NCBI RefSeq assembly: GCF_022662475.1
Contig: NZ_JAKNQQ010000002.1
Span: 62,001-126,000, forward strand
DNA: 64,000 bases
DNA from: Sphingomonas sp. TREG-RG-20F-R18-01
GTDB lineage: Bacteria; Pseudomonadota; Alphaproteobacteria; Sphingomonadales; Sphingomonadaceae
Reading direction: 5' to 3'
Each line of letters begins with the position of its first letter. The stretch's first letter is position 1. Of the stretch, positions 8,745 through 17,185 are shown in pieces. A program made the translations under genes and the position numbers. Under the pieces are notes generated by a model that ran no database searches, had not been told where the DNA came from, and was given only the letters and a program-made list of their open reading frames with translations.

Positions 8745-10181
8745 TCAGTAATTATAGGCGCGCTCGCCATGTTCGGTGATGTCGAGACCGTTATGCTCGA
8801 CCTCTTCGGTCGGCCGCAGGCCGATCGTGAACTTGAGCGCGAGGAACAGGACCGCCGAGACGCCGCCCGACCACACCAGCGTGATGCCGACCGCGGTGAG
8901 CTGCTTCACCAGCTGCGCCGACATGCTGTACTCGGCAGCGGTCACCGCGACGGCCGGGAACTTGGTGTAATCGAAATACCCCTGTCCGCCGAGCGACGGC
9001 GCCGCGACGATCGCGGTGGCGAGCGCCCCGACGATCCCGCCGATGCAATGGACGCCGAACACGTCGAGCGAGTCGTCATACTTCAGCCACGCCTTTACAT
9101 AGGTGACGAAGATGAAGCAGATCGGCGACACGACGAGCCCGAGGACGACCGAGGTCATCGGTGCGGCATAGCCCGAGGCCGGCGTGATCGCGACCAGCCC
9201 GGCGACCGCGCCCGTCACCGCGCCGAGCAGCGACGGCTTCTTGTGCACGACCTGGTCGATCACCGCCCAGGAGACGGCAGCGGCGGCGGTCGCGACGAAG
9301 GTGTTAATGAACGCGACCGCGGTGACGCCGTTCGCCTCGAGGTTGGACCCGGCGTTGAACCCGAACCAGCCGACCCACAACAGGCTCGCGCCGATCATCG
9401 TCATCGTCAGCGAGTGCGGCGGCATCGGCTCGCGGCCATAGCCGAGGCGTGGACCGATCACGAGGCAACCGACCAGCCCGGCGATCCCGGCATTGATGTG
9501 GACGACGGTGCCGCCGGCGAAGTCGAGGGCGCCAAGGTTGAACAGCCAGCCGCCGTCGGTCGGCGATCCGGGGAGGAAATCGGGGCCTGCCCAATACCAC
9601 ACCATGTGCGCGATCGGGAAATAGACGATCGTCATCCACGCCACCATGAAGATCATCAAGGGCGTGAACTTCACGCGTTCCGCAAACGCCCCGATGATCA
9701 GCGCCGGCGTGATGCAGGCGAACGTCATCTGGAAGCAGACATACGCGAATTCAGGAATGTAGACGTTGTTGGAGAAGGTCGCCGCCAGCGTGGTGCCGTC
9801 GACGCCGCGCAGGAACGCCTTGGACAGCCCGCCGAAGAAATGGTTTTCGCCGCCCGAGGTAAAGGCCATCGAATAGCCCCACGACACCCAGACGAGCGAC
9901 GCGATGCAGACGATCATCAGCACCTGCATCAGCACCGACAGCATGTTCTTGGTGCGGACCAGCCCGCCGTAGAACAGCGCCAGCCCCGGGACCGACATCA
10001 TCAGCACGAGTGCCGAGGAAACCAGCATCCAGCTGGTATCGCCCTTGTTGACCATCGTCGCCATCTGCGCGGCGGTCGGCGCCTTGATCAGCGCGGGCGC
10101 CTGCGCCCATGCGGGTAACGCCGCAAGGAACGAGGCCCCCGCCAGCGCCGCCAAACCCGTTTTCATCCCTGGCTTCATCAT
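8745..10181 (-). CDS. amtB: Ammonium transporter AmtB
   Basis: Inner-membrane trimeric ammonium/ammonia channel of 478 residues. An N-terminal cleavable signal peptide is visible (MMKPGMKTGLAALAG through AAL-PAWAQA). Eleven hydrophobic helices follow, with the first signature VPGLALFYGGLVR and both pore histidines in context: FPIAHMVWYWAG and DVFGVHCIGGIVG. It follows glnK by 8 bp, so the PII protein and its channel partner are made together. Expression is probably controlled by nitrogen status through the sigma-54 promoter upstream of glnK. The start at 10181 is chosen over a non-ATG codon at 10193 that would overlap glnK. Confidence 0.97.
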   Translation of the reverse strand: MMKPGMKTGLAALAGASFLAALPAWAQAPALIKAPTAAQMATMVNKGDTSWMLVSSALVLMMSVPGLALFYGGLVRTKNMLSVLMQVLMIVCIASLVWVSWGYSMAFTSGGENHFFGGLSKAFLRGVDGTTLAATFSNNVYIPEFAYVCFQMTFACITPALIIGAFAERVKFTPLMIFMVAWMTIVYFPIAHMVWYWAGPDFLPGSPTDGGWLFNLGALDFAGGTVVHINAGIAGLVGCLVIGPRLGYGREPMPPHSLTMTMIGASLLWVGWFGFNAGSNLEANGVTAVAFINTFVATAAAAVSWAVIDQVVHKKPSLLGAVTGAVAGLVAITPASGYAAPMTSVVLGLVVSPICFIFVTYVKAWLKYDDSLDVFGVHCIGGIVGALATAIVAAPSLGGQGYFDYTKFPAVAVTAAEYSMSAQLVKQLTAVGITLVWSGGVSAVLFLALKFTIGLRPTEEVEHNGLDITEHGERAYNY

Positions 10182-10189
10182 TACCCCCC

Positions 10190-10528
10190 TCACAACGCGG
10201 TCTCGTCTGTTTCGCCGGTGCGGATGCGAACGGCTTGCCCCACATCGAGCACGAAGATCTTGCCATCACCGATCGCCCCGGTGTTTGCCGACGCCTGGAT
10301 CGACTCGACCACGCGGGCCGCGACATCGGAACCGCACACGACCTCGATCTTGATCTTGGGGACCATGTTGGTGCTGTACTCGGCGCCACGGTAGATCTCG
10401 GTCTGGCCCTTCTGGCGCCCGAACCCCTTGACCTCCGTCACGGTCATGCCTGCGACGCCGATTTCGGTCAGTGCCTCGCGCACGTCGTCGAGCTTGAATG
10501 GTTTGATGATGGCTATGACAAGCTTCAC
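10190..10528 (-). CDS. glnK: Nitrogen regulatory protein P-II (GlnK)
   Basis: A 112-residue trimeric signal protein that binds ATP/ADP and 2-oxoglutarate and blocks AmtB when nitrogen is plentiful. The T-loop carries Tyr51 (EIYRGAEYSTN), the uridylylation site; the B-loop has GAIGDGKIFV and the C-loop ends in RIRTGE. Immediate coupling to amtB identifies it as the GlnK-type rather than the GlnB-type paralogue. A purine tract (AGGGGGG) lies 8 nt before the ATG on the minus strand. Confidence 0.97.
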   Translation of the reverse strand: MKLVIAIIKPFKLDDVREALTEIGVAGMTVTEVKGFGRQKGQTEIYRGAEYSTNMVPKIKIEVVCGSDVAARVVESIQASANTGAIGDGKIFVLDVGQAVRIRTGETDETAL

Positions 10529-10568
10529 GCAAGAACCCCCCTGGTTATTGGTCCTGAGGGGATGTCAT

Positions 10569-10583
10569 GCAATCGCCATGCCA
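10569..10583 (-). promoter_or_regulatory. Sigma-54 (RpoN) promoter for glnK-amtB
   Basis: On the minus strand the sequence reads TGGCATGGCGATTGC. This matches the -24 GG / -12 GC sigma-54 consensus (TGGCAy-N5-TTGC) with the required 10-bp separation. It sits 41-55 bp upstream of the glnK ATG, giving a transcript start about 30 nt before the gene. A sigma-54 promoter before glnK-amtB is the established arrangement in proteobacteria and implies activation by an NtrC-type enhancer-binding protein. I did not identify a convincing NtrC dyad in the next 220 bp. Confidence 0.85.
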
Positions 10584-10805
10584 AGACACGATCGACGCGT
10601 TACGGCGTATTTTCGGGACAGGAACGGTTACCAAAAGGTAAATTTTTGTGCAGTTGCGAATGTCTGCCTAAGAATCAGGCAGTGGGATCGTTGGGTTGGG
10701 CTCGCCCGCGAACCCTTGTGCGCCTGACCTTCGCTGGAGCGCTGCCCTCGTGCGAGCGAACGTTCTGCCGGGCGACAGTACAGAGCCGCTCCGCCGCGCG
10801 CCGCT

Positions 10806-11012
10806 TCAGCCCGCCGCCGTCCCCAGGATGGCGCGGGCGGTATCGGCGTCCTTGTCGTCCACCATCACGCGGACCGGAATGAAGAACTGACTCCCATCCG
10901 CGATGCTTGCATTCCCATCGAGCGCGATCGCCATGATCCCCTCGGAGTCTAGCCGCCCGATCACGATATAGGCCTCGTTGCGCCCGAACCGTCCAACCTC
11001 GACCAGGCTCAT
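10806..11012 (-). CDS. DUF2007-type small protein
   Basis: A 68-residue protein resembling the DUF2007 (putative prokaryotic signal-transducing) family, with a ferredoxin-like alternation. The N-terminal strand (LVEVGRFGRNEAYIVIGRL) leads to a helix with the LDSEGIMAIALDGN core, then FFIPVRVMVDDKDADTARAIL, a strand plus the closing helix. Family members are thought to be small regulatory or adaptor domains; no activity is established. Its ATG overlaps the stop of the M42 peptidase gene by 4 bp, indicating an operon. The 277 bp between this gene and glnK hold the sigma-54 promoter and no other gene that I can support. Confidence 0.75.
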   Translation of the reverse strand: MSLVEVGRFGRNEAYIVIGRLDSEGIMAIALDGNASIADGSQFFIPVRVMVDDKDADTARAILGTAAG

Positions 11013-12151
11013 GGCGTGAAATCGCGCAGGTCGGCGACCGTCCTGGCATCGAGCTTGCCGATCAGCGCGACGACGAGATCGACGGTGCGATCGAAATCGG
11101 CACGGTCGATGATGCCGTTATGCGCATGCGTATATCGCGCGGGCACGACGAGATTGACCGTCGGCACCCCGCCGTTGGTCGCCTGGATCGCGGCGCTGTC
11201 GTCGCCATACCCCTGGACCAGATCGTGTTGCAGCGGGATGCGTGCGCCCGCCGCCGTCGCGTCGACCAGCCGCACGAACTTGCGGTTGGGCAAGGTGCTC
11301 GAGTCGTAGAGGAAGATCCCCGGACCGCCGCCCAGCACGGCCTGCGTTTCCTCCGGGTTGCGCCCCGGACTGTCGCCCGCGATCCCGCCTTCGATCGCGA
11401 TGCCGATGTCGGGCTTGATCAGGTCCGCCGAGGTGCGCGCGCCACGTAGCCCGACTTCCTCCTGGACGGTCGCCACGACGAACAGTTGGTTGGGGTGTCC
11501 GGTACTGCGCAGACGGCGCAGTGCTTCGATGATCACCGCGAGCCCGACGCGGTCGTCCCACGCCTTGCCGAGATAGCGATCCCCCTTGCCCATCACCGCG
11601 AACGGCGAATCGGGCACGACCGGATCCCCCGGCGACAGGCCGAGCGCGGCAACCTCGGCGGGCGTCTTCGCGCCGACATCGAGATAGAGCTTGTCGCGCG
11701 GATAGACCTTGCCGCGTTCGTCCGCCGGCACGACATGGACGTCGCGGATCCCGGTCACGGCATGGACCGGCCCGTTCTTGCCGATGATGATCCAGCGCTG
11801 GTCGGGCAGCGCCTGGTCGAGCCAGCCACCGAGCATCTGCATCGACAGATATCCCGTAGGCGTCACGCGCCGCACCACCCCGCCGAGCTCGTCCATATGC
11901 GCGTCGAGCATGATCCTAGGCCCGCTCGTGCCGTGCTGCGCGATCACCGAGCCGACGCCGTCATAGCTGAGCTTGTCGGCCATCGGCTTGAGTTCGCGCA
12001 CCATGATCGCGCGAACCGCTTCCTCGAATCCCGACGGGCCGGGCGCATCGGCAAGCGCGCTCAAGAGCCGTTCGGTACGGTCGCCCGACTGCGCCTCCAC
12101 AGGACCGGCGAAGATCGCCAAGGTGATGAAAACGGGAAGAAACTTTTTCAT
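11009..12151 (-). CDS. M42-family metallopeptidase with signal peptide
   Basis: Di-zinc aminopeptidase/glucanase-like peptidase (FrvX/tetrahedral aminopeptidase clan), 380 residues. Metal-ligand motifs in order: LDAHMDELGGVV, AWDDRVGLAVIIEAL, ATVQEEVGLRGA (the Glu-Glu pair), AIEGGIAGDSPG, and a late THAHNGIID His. The N-terminus MKKFLPVFITLAIFAGPVEAQ is a clear Sec signal peptide, so the enzyme is probably periplasmic, whereas typical M42 enzymes are cytoplasmic. The start at 12151 is fixed by that signal peptide; the frame stays open far upstream through unrelated sequence. Stop overlaps the DUF2007 start. Confidence 0.88.
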   Translation of the reverse strand: MKKFLPVFITLAIFAGPVEAQSGDRTERLLSALADAPGPSGFEEAVRAIMVRELKPMADKLSYDGVGSVIAQHGTSGPRIMLDAHMDELGGVVRRVTPTGYLSMQMLGGWLDQALPDQRWIIIGKNGPVHAVTGIRDVHVVPADERGKVYPRDKLYLDVGAKTPAEVAALGLSPGDPVVPDSPFAVMGKGDRYLGKAWDDRVGLAVIIEALRRLRSTGHPNQLFVVATVQEEVGLRGARTSADLIKPDIGIAIEGGIAGDSPGRNPEETQAVLGGGPGIFLYDSSTLPNRKFVRLVDATAAGARIPLQHDLVQGYGDDSAAIQATNGGVPTVNLVVPARYTHAHNGIIDRADFDRTVDLVVALIGKLDARTVADLRDFTP

Positions 12152-12209
12152 GATCGGCGACCTCTCAACGCGGCCCATGGTTGCAGCCAGGCCGCGCCGA
12201 TGCAAGCGG

Positions 12210-13157
12210 TCAGACGCTGCGCGGCACACCTGGCCGCCCCGTCCCGCAATCGAGCGCGGCGCGGTCCCACTGTGCGAGATCGGCGGCGGCGTCATAGGTC
12301 GACTGACAAAAGGCCAGCAACGCCGCATCCGGATCGGACGCGGCGCGCACCGCGTCATAGGGCAGCAGGAATTCGCCCAGCGCGACGTTCCATTCTGCCG
12401 CCGCAGGAACGACCTTCGCTTCGGCATACCCTTCGGGCGCGGGATAGGCGTAGGCGTAGAACGCGGCTTTCGGATACGCATCGCTGCCCGGCCAGAAACC
12501 GACGCTGGCTTCCTCATGGCTGTACGCATCGCGCGTCACGGCATCGGGAAGGCCGGGGAAGCTGCCGGGATGGGTCGGCGCAGCGCGGCCCGAGAAACGC
12601 GTGACGGCGAGATCGAAGCTGCCCCAGAAGAAGTGCACCGGGCTCGCCTTGCCGACGAAGCCGGTGCGGAACTCGCCGAATACGCGCGCCACCTGAATGA
12701 GAGCGCGCCAGAACGCTCGCACGGCATCGGCGTCATAGGGGCGGTCTGCGGTATCTTCGGCGAAGGGGGGCATGTCGGCCATTTCGCTCGGGGTGCCGTC
12801 GAAGATGGCGGGTACATCGAGCTCGGTCAGGCAAGCGATGACCGTCCTGTAAAAATGCGCGATACTGCCGGAGTTGAGACCGATCCCGCGGCTGCGGCCA
12901 TCGCTGGCCATGAACACCAGCCGGTCGTGCAACAGGTCGAACTCGATCTCGAGGATGCGGTCGCCGACGGGGATGGCCGAGGTGGTAAGCCCGCGTGCCG
13001 AGACGTAGAGCGGCACGTGCCAGCTATGGTTGAGCCACGGCGTCAGCGCGAGCCGGACCTTGCCGATGATCTGGGCGCGGAGCTGAAGGCCGATCGCGGT
13101 TTCGCGCCAGGCGGGCCAGTCGAGGTCCGGCCAGGATGGGATCGTCGGTGCGGTCAA
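12210..13157 (-). CDS. DUF5996 family protein
   Basis: A 315-residue soluble protein matching the DUF5996 pattern. It has an N-terminal WPDLDWPAWRETAIGLQLRAQIIGKVRL segment (quoted in parts: WPAWRETAIGL, then QIIGKVRLAL), followed by NHSWHVPLYVSARGL, a FDLLHDRL strand, PVHFFWGSFDLAVTRFSGR, and a C-terminal PAAAEWNVALGEFLLPYD. This last is typical of members in which a conserved Glu and Asp face a pocket. No enzymatic activity has been established for the family. It starts 219 bp from tldD with a REP element between, and ends 58 bp before the M42 start on the same strand. Confidence 0.82.
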   Translation of the reverse strand: MTAPTIPSWPDLDWPAWRETAIGLQLRAQIIGKVRLALTPWLNHSWHVPLYVSARGLTTSAIPVGDRILEIEFDLLHDRLVFMASDGRSRGIGLNSGSIAHFYRTVIACLTELDVPAIFDGTPSEMADMPPFAEDTADRPYDADAVRAFWRALIQVARVFGEFRTGFVGKASPVHFFWGSFDLAVTRFSGRAAPTHPGSFPGLPDAVTRDAYSHEEASVGFWPGSDAYPKAAFYAYAYPAPEGYAEAKVVPAAAEWNVALGEFLLPYDAVRAASDPDAALLAFCQSTYDAAADLAQWDRAALDCGTGRPGVPRSV

Positions 13158-13239
13158 CCTGCTCTCTCCTTCCGTCGAGCCAGCGATGGCCGGGTCGCCC
13201 TACCGCTAGCGCGATACCCTTCATCCATAGTCGTCGCTG

Positions 13240-13325
13240 TTCTCCTGCGAAAGCAGGAGTCCAGGGGTTACGAGAGCAACTTAGCAGGACGTTCCTGGCT
13301 CTGGGTTCCTGCCTGCGCAGGAACA
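13240..13325. repeat. REP/BIME-like palindromic repeat, family 1, copy 1
   Basis: Two hairpin units facing each other: TCTCCTGCGAAAGCAGGAG with a following TCCAGGG, a spacer of about 30 nt, then CTGGGTTCCTGCCTGCGCAGGAAC. The same arrangement recurs at 15140, 16270, 24803 and 31268. Lies in the DUF5996-tldD gap. Confidence 0.75.
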
Positions 13326-13376
13326 CCAAGGCGAACCGGCCGACATTACCGTCAACGAGGCGACGCCCGCCGGTGC

Positions 13377-14807
13377 TTACATCGCCGTCCCGCCAACCGT
13401 CAGCCCGCCGACCAGCAGCGTCGGCTGCCCGACGCCGGCGGGCACGCTCTGCCCGCCCTTGCCGCACATGCCGATGCCTTCGTCGAGCGCGAAATCGTTG
13501 CCGATCCCCTCGACCTTGGTCAGGCACGACGGCCCGTCGCCGATCAGCGTCGCGCCCTTGATCGGCGCGCCGATCTTGCCGTTCTCGATGCGATACGCCT
13601 CGGTGCACGAGAAGACGAACTTGCCCGACACGATGTCGACTTGCCCGCCGCCGAACGCCTTGGCGAAGATGCCCGACTTGACGCGCGACAACAGCTCGGC
13701 CGGATCGTCATTCCCGCCACGCATGAAGGTGTTGGTCATCCGCGGCATCGGCGCATGCGCGAAGCTCTCGCGACGCCCGTTGCCGGTCGGCGCGACGCCC
13801 ATCAGCCGCGCGTTGAGCCGGTCCTGGATGTAGCCCTTGAGAATCCCGTCCTCGATCAGCACGTTCTCCTGCGTCGGCGTGCCCTCGTCGTCGATCGACA
13901 GCGACCCGCGGCGATCCGCGATCGACCCGTCGTCGACCACCGTCACGCCAGGGGCCGCGACGCGCTCGCCGATCCGCCCGGAGAAGGCGCTGGTGCCCTT
14001 GCGGTTGAAATCGCCCTCGAGCCCGTGGCCGATCGCCTCGTGCAGCAGAATTCCCGGCCAGCCCGGCCCGAGCAGCACGGTCATCTCACCCGCGGGCGCT
14101 GCAACCGAATCGAGATTGACGACGGCCTGCGCCAGCGCCTCGTCGATCGCGCGGTTCCACGTCGCGGGCTCCATCAGGTCGGTGTAGAGATAGCGCCCGC
14201 CGATCCCGAAGCTGCCGGTCTCGCGGCGGCCATTCTGCTCGACCACGATCGACACGTTAAGCCGCACCAGCGGTCGGATGTCGGTCGCCATGAAGCCATC
14301 GGCGCGGACGATCTCGACCACGTTCCAATTGCCCATCAGCGATACCGACACCTGCGCCACACGCGGATCGCGCGCGCGGGCGGCGGCGTCGATCGTCTGG
14401 CACAGATTCACCTTGTCGGCGAAGGGGATCAGGTCGAGCGGATCGGCGTCGGTATAGAGATGCCGGTTGGTGGCGCGCGGCGGCGCGGCCTTGGGGCTGG
14501 CCGACGGATCGATCAGCGCCATCGTCTCGGACGCGCGCTTGATCGCCGCGGCGCTCAGTTCGTTGGCGTGCGCAAAGGCGGTCATCTCGCCCGACACTGC
14601 CCGCAGGCCAAAACCCGAATGCGTGTCGTAGCTCGCGGTCTTCAGCCGGCCATCGTCGAAGCCGAACGCTTCGGACTTGCGATATTGCAGGTAAAGCTCG
14701 CCGTCATCGGCCTTGCCGAGCGCGGCTGCGGTGAGGGCCTGCGCCTCGTCAGGGGACAGCTGTCCGTCATGATAGAGGAAAGCGCGGGGGTCTGCGGGAC
14801 TCGTCAT
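13377..14807 (-). CDS. tldD: Metalloprotease TldD
   Basis: Zinc-dependent protease subunit that with TldE/PmbA trims unfolded or ribosomally made peptides; 476 residues. The metal-binding motif HEAIGHGLEGD (HExxxH) is present in a LLHEAIGH context. The C-terminal GMCGKGGQSVPAGVGQPTLL contains the conserved Cys ligand, and the tail LLVGGLTVGGTA matches the family. The start at 14807 (MTSPADPRAF) is chosen over an upstream in-frame ATG that would run into the next gene; a G-rich tract precedes it. No pmbA gene is in the window. Confidence 0.96.
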   Translation of the reverse strand: MTSPADPRAFLYHDGQLSPDEAQALTAAALGKADDGELYLQYRKSEAFGFDDGRLKTASYDTHSGFGLRAVSGEMTAFAHANELSAAAIKRASETMALIDPSASPKAAPPRATNRHLYTDADPLDLIPFADKVNLCQTIDAAARARDPRVAQVSVSLMGNWNVVEIVRADGFMATDIRPLVRLNVSIVVEQNGRRETGSFGIGGRYLYTDLMEPATWNRAIDEALAQAVVNLDSVAAPAGEMTVLLGPGWPGILLHEAIGHGLEGDFNRKGTSAFSGRIGERVAAPGVTVVDDGSIADRRGSLSIDDEGTPTQENVLIEDGILKGYIQDRLNARLMGVAPTGNGRRESFAHAPMPRMTNTFMRGGNDDPAELLSRVKSGIFAKAFGGGQVDIVSGKFVFSCTEAYRIENGKIGAPIKGATLIGDGPSCLTKVEGIGNDFALDEGIGMCGKGGQSVPAGVGQPTLLVGGLTVGGTAM

Positions 14808-14826
14808 ACCCCCGAATATAGGAGGC

Positions 14827-15060
14827 TCAGCGGCCTGCGCCATCCCCATGATCGCGAAGCGTCGCCTGGTCCGCGCCATCGGCGGGTCCGCCGATCAGGA
14901 TGAAGCGGCGGTCGCAATAGCCGCAATCGACATAGCCGGTCTCGTCGATCTCGAGAAACACGCGCGGATGGCCAAGGCTCGCGCCGCCAGGAATGTCGGT
15001 CGCGCCGTCGCAGATGTTGCGGGCGTGGGTGACGCGGAGGATTTCGGGCGGGGCGATCAT
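14827..15060 (-). CDS. Zinc-finger domain protein (NDUFS6/COG4391-like)
   Basis: A 77-residue protein with the NDUFS6-type zinc-binding set: C17, H31, C46 and C49 (C-x13-H-x14-C-x2-C), in the context NICDG, LGHPRVFLEI and DCGYCDRRFIL. Bacterial members are small stand-alone proteins whose eukaryotic relatives are accessory subunits of respiratory complex I; the bacterial role is not settled. The ATG at 15060 (MIAPPEILRV) is preferred over 15096. It precedes tldD by 19 bp on the same strand. Confidence 0.85.
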   Translation of the reverse strand: MIAPPEILRVTHARNICDGATDIPGGASLGHPRVFLEIDETGYVDCGYCDRRFILIGGPADGADQATLRDHGDGAGR

Positions 15061-15139
15061 GGGGGCGCGTGTAGCAAGGTCGGTTATTGGCGACAATGAT
15101 CAAGTCGGGGGTTTTGAAGGCTAGTGTGCCATTGCGCCG

Positions 15140-15226
15140 TGTTCCTGCGCAGGCAGGAACCCAGAGCCACACAAGTATCCGCTTGCGGTCTTTGGAACTC
15201 CTGGGCTCCTGCCTGCGCAGGAGCAC
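15140..15226. repeat. REP/BIME-like palindromic repeat, family 1, copy 2
   Basis: GTTCCTGCGCAGGCAGGAAC followed by CCAGAGCC, a spacer, then CTCCTGGGCTCCTGCC and TGCGCAGGAGC. Same head-to-head architecture as copy 1. Sits in the 226-bp divergent gap between the zinc-finger gene and the ABC ATPase. Confidence 0.75.
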
Positions 15227-15286
15227 GAGCGAGCGGAACCGCAATTTAGGCTTTCCGCGCACGCCCCGCGTGCCTAATGCCGACTC

Positions 15287-16210
15287 ATGACGGAAGCTGC
15301 CATCTCCATCGCCAATTTGAGCAAGACCTACAAAGGCGGCAAGCAGGCGCTCGACGACGTGTCGTTCGACGTGCCGCGCGGCCAGATCTTCGGGCTGCTC
15401 GGCCCCAACGGCGCGGGAAAATCCACGCTGATCAACATCCTAGCGGGCCTGGTCAACAAGACCGGCGGGACCGCGTCGATCTGGGGTTTCGACATCGATC
15501 AGCACCCGCGCAACGCCAAGGTGTCGATCGGGATCGTCAATCAGGAGATCCTGTTCGACCCGTTCTTCTCGCCGTTCGAGACGCTCGAGATCCAGGGCGG
15601 GCTGTACGGCGTCCCCAAGGCCAAGCGCCGCTCGATGGAATTGCTCCGCGCGGTGCATCTGGAGGACAAGGCCAACGCCTATGCGCGCACGCTGTCGGGG
15701 GGCATGAAGCGCCGCCTGATGGTCGCCAAGGCGATGGTCCACTCGCCCCCCGTACTGGTGCTCGACGAGCCGACCGCGGGCGTCGACATCGAGCTGCGCC
15801 AGCAACTCTGGGCCTATGTCCGTTCGCTCAACGAGGCGGGCGTCACGGTGGTGCTGACGACGCATTACCTCGAGGAGGCCGAGGAATTGTGCGACCGGAT
15901 CGCGATCATCAACCACGGCAAGGTGATCGCGAACGAACCGACGCGCGACTTGCTGGCGAAGGCGACCGAGAAGATGGTCGAGGTGACGGTCGACCGCGAC
16001 GTGGCAGTCGCGCCCGCCAACGCCTGTTTCCAGAAGATCGAGCTGAAGGGCACGCGGACGCTCGCGATCACCTATGCCAAGGACAAGGTCAACGCGGGCG
16101 AAGTGCTCGCGGCGGTGCAGGCGGATGGCTATGGCATCGTCGACGTGTCGACGCGCGAGGCGGACCTGGAGGACGTGTTCCTCAACCTGACACGCGCTGC
16201 GAACGCGTAA
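15287..16210 (+). CDS. ABC transporter ATP-binding protein (ABC-2 type, YadG-like)
   Basis: A 307-residue ATPase subunit. Walker A GPNGAGKST at residues 39-47, signature LSGGM at 136-140, Walker B VLVLDEPTAG at 156-165 and the switch His in TTHYLEEAEEL are all intact. The C-terminal 80 residues form the regulatory extension seen in ABC-2 export ATPases, ending DLEDVFLNLTR. It would energise an exporter, but no ABC-2 permease follows (next is a repeat region and a convergent gene), so its membrane partner must be encoded elsewhere. Substrate unknown. Confidence 0.9.
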   Translation: MTEAAISIANLSKTYKGGKQALDDVSFDVPRGQIFGLLGPNGAGKSTLINILAGLVNKTGGTASIWGFDIDQHPRNAKVSIGIVNQEILFDPFFSPFETLEIQGGLYGVPKAKRRSMELLRAVHLEDKANAYARTLSGGMKRRLMVAKAMVHSPPVLVLDEPTAGVDIELRQQLWAYVRSLNEAGVTVVLTTHYLEEAEELCDRIAIINHGKVIANEPTRDLLAKATEKMVEVTVDRDVAVAPANACFQKIELKGTRTLAITYAKDKVNAGEVLAAVQADGYGIVDVSTREADLEDVFLNLTRAANA

Positions 16211-16234
16211 GGACGGCCTCCCCCATTTCCGTCA

Positions 16235-16485
16235 TCCCCGCGCAGGCGAGGCCTCTGCGAACCATGGATGTTCTCCCGCGAAGGCGGGAGTCCAGGGGTC
16301 GCGAGAACTGTAACTCGTTGTTCTGCGTGGCTCTGGATTCCCGCCTTCGCGGGAAAGCAGCAAATGATGGGTCCGTAACCCGGCTTTCGCAGAGGTCTCG
16401 CGCAGGCGGGGATCCATACTGGCTGACGGCGCAGACTATGACGGACGGTGCCTATGGATTCTCGCCTCCGCGGGAATGACGGAAG
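16235..16485. repeat. Nested REP/BIME-like repeat region, family 1, copy 3
   Basis: The core is TTCTCCCGCGAAGGCGGGAG (16271-16290) with TCCAGGG, and CTCTGGATTCCCGCC with TTCGCGGGAA on the other side. The core is bracketed by a second inverted pair: ATCCCCGCGCAGGCGAGG and CCTCTGCGAA near 16238-16260 against TTTCGCAGAGGTCTCGCGC and AGGCGGGGAT near 16383-16412. A further half unit ends near 16485. This accounts for the 290-bp gap between the ABC ATPase and the LysE-type gene. Confidence 0.75.
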
Positions 16486-16501
16486 GGGGGCAAGGTCTCC
16501 C

Positions 16502-17131
16502 TCAAGAATGCCGCGTCCGCAGCAGCGCGAGCCCGAAGCCGATAAAGATCACCCCCGTCACCCGGTTGAACAGCCGCTTGACCGCGGGCCGCTCGAGATA
16601 TCCCGCGAGCGACCGCCCGCCCAGCGCATAGACCCCGTACCAGAAGCTCTCCAGCACCGCGAAGGTCACCACCAGCAGCGCAAATTGCGGCGGCTTGGGG
16701 AACGCAGGATCGACGAATTGCGGAAAGAAGGCGGCTGCGAACAAGATCAGCTTCGGATTGCTGATCCCGATCGCGAACCCGCCGCGGAACAGCGCGCGCA
16801 GCGACAGCGTGCGCGGCAGCTCCCCCTCCGCCACGTCGATCGGCGCCCCGTTGCTGCGCCACGCCTTGATTCCGAGGTAGATAAGATACGCGACCCCCAC
16901 ATAGCGCAGCACGTCAAACGCGCCCGGCACCGCAAGCAACAGCGTCGTCACTCCCGCCGCCGAGGCGGTCAGCACCAGCACCAGCGCGAGCAGGCATCCC
17001 GCCATCGCCGCGACGCTGCGCTTCAGCCCCATCTCGACGCTGCGCGACAGGATGTGGAGCATGTTGGGCCCCGGCGTCCCGCACAGCAGGAACACCGCGC
17101 CGGTAAACAGCCACCAATTGTGGAGGGTCAT
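16502..17131 (-). CDS. LysE/RhtB-family amino-acid exporter
   Basis: A 209-residue inner-membrane translocator with six predicted hydrophobic helices. The N-terminal FLLCGTPGPNMLHILSRS segment and the mid-protein GISNPKLILFAAAFFPQF segment are the two family hallmarks (PGPN and NPK motifs). Members export amino acids or related metabolites; this substrate cannot be predicted. It is convergent with the ABC ATPase across a repeat region and divergent from nadB. Confidence 0.9.
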   Translation of the reverse strand: MTLHNWWLFTGAVFLLCGTPGPNMLHILSRSVEMGLKRSVAAMAGCLLALVLVLTASAAGVTTLLLAVPGAFDVLRYVGVAYLIYLGIKAWRSNGAPIDVAEGELPRTLSLRALFRGGFAIGISNPKLILFAAAFFPQFVDPAFPKPPQFALLVVTFAVLESFWYGVYALGGRSLAGYLERPAVKRLFNRVTGVIFIGFGLALLRTRHS

Positions 17132-17185
17132 CGTTCAAGTCTCGGTATCGCGTGAACCTCGCCGCTAGCGGGAAAGTCCCCTAAC

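Noticed and set aside
8664-10118. A 484-codon plus frame opposite amtB
   Set aside because: Charged low-complexity antisense translation; amtB on the other strand is unambiguous, and the frame would run through its terminator.
10664-10682. Short hairpin CTGCCT-N7-AGGCAG upstream of glnK as a terminator or operator
   Set aside because: Six-base arms, no T-run on either strand and no link to a gene end.
11973-14903. A 976-codon plus frame opposite the DUF5996 gene and tldD
   Set aside because: His/Arg/Asp-rich composition typical of antisense frames in GC-rich genes; the opposite strand carries complete family motifs.
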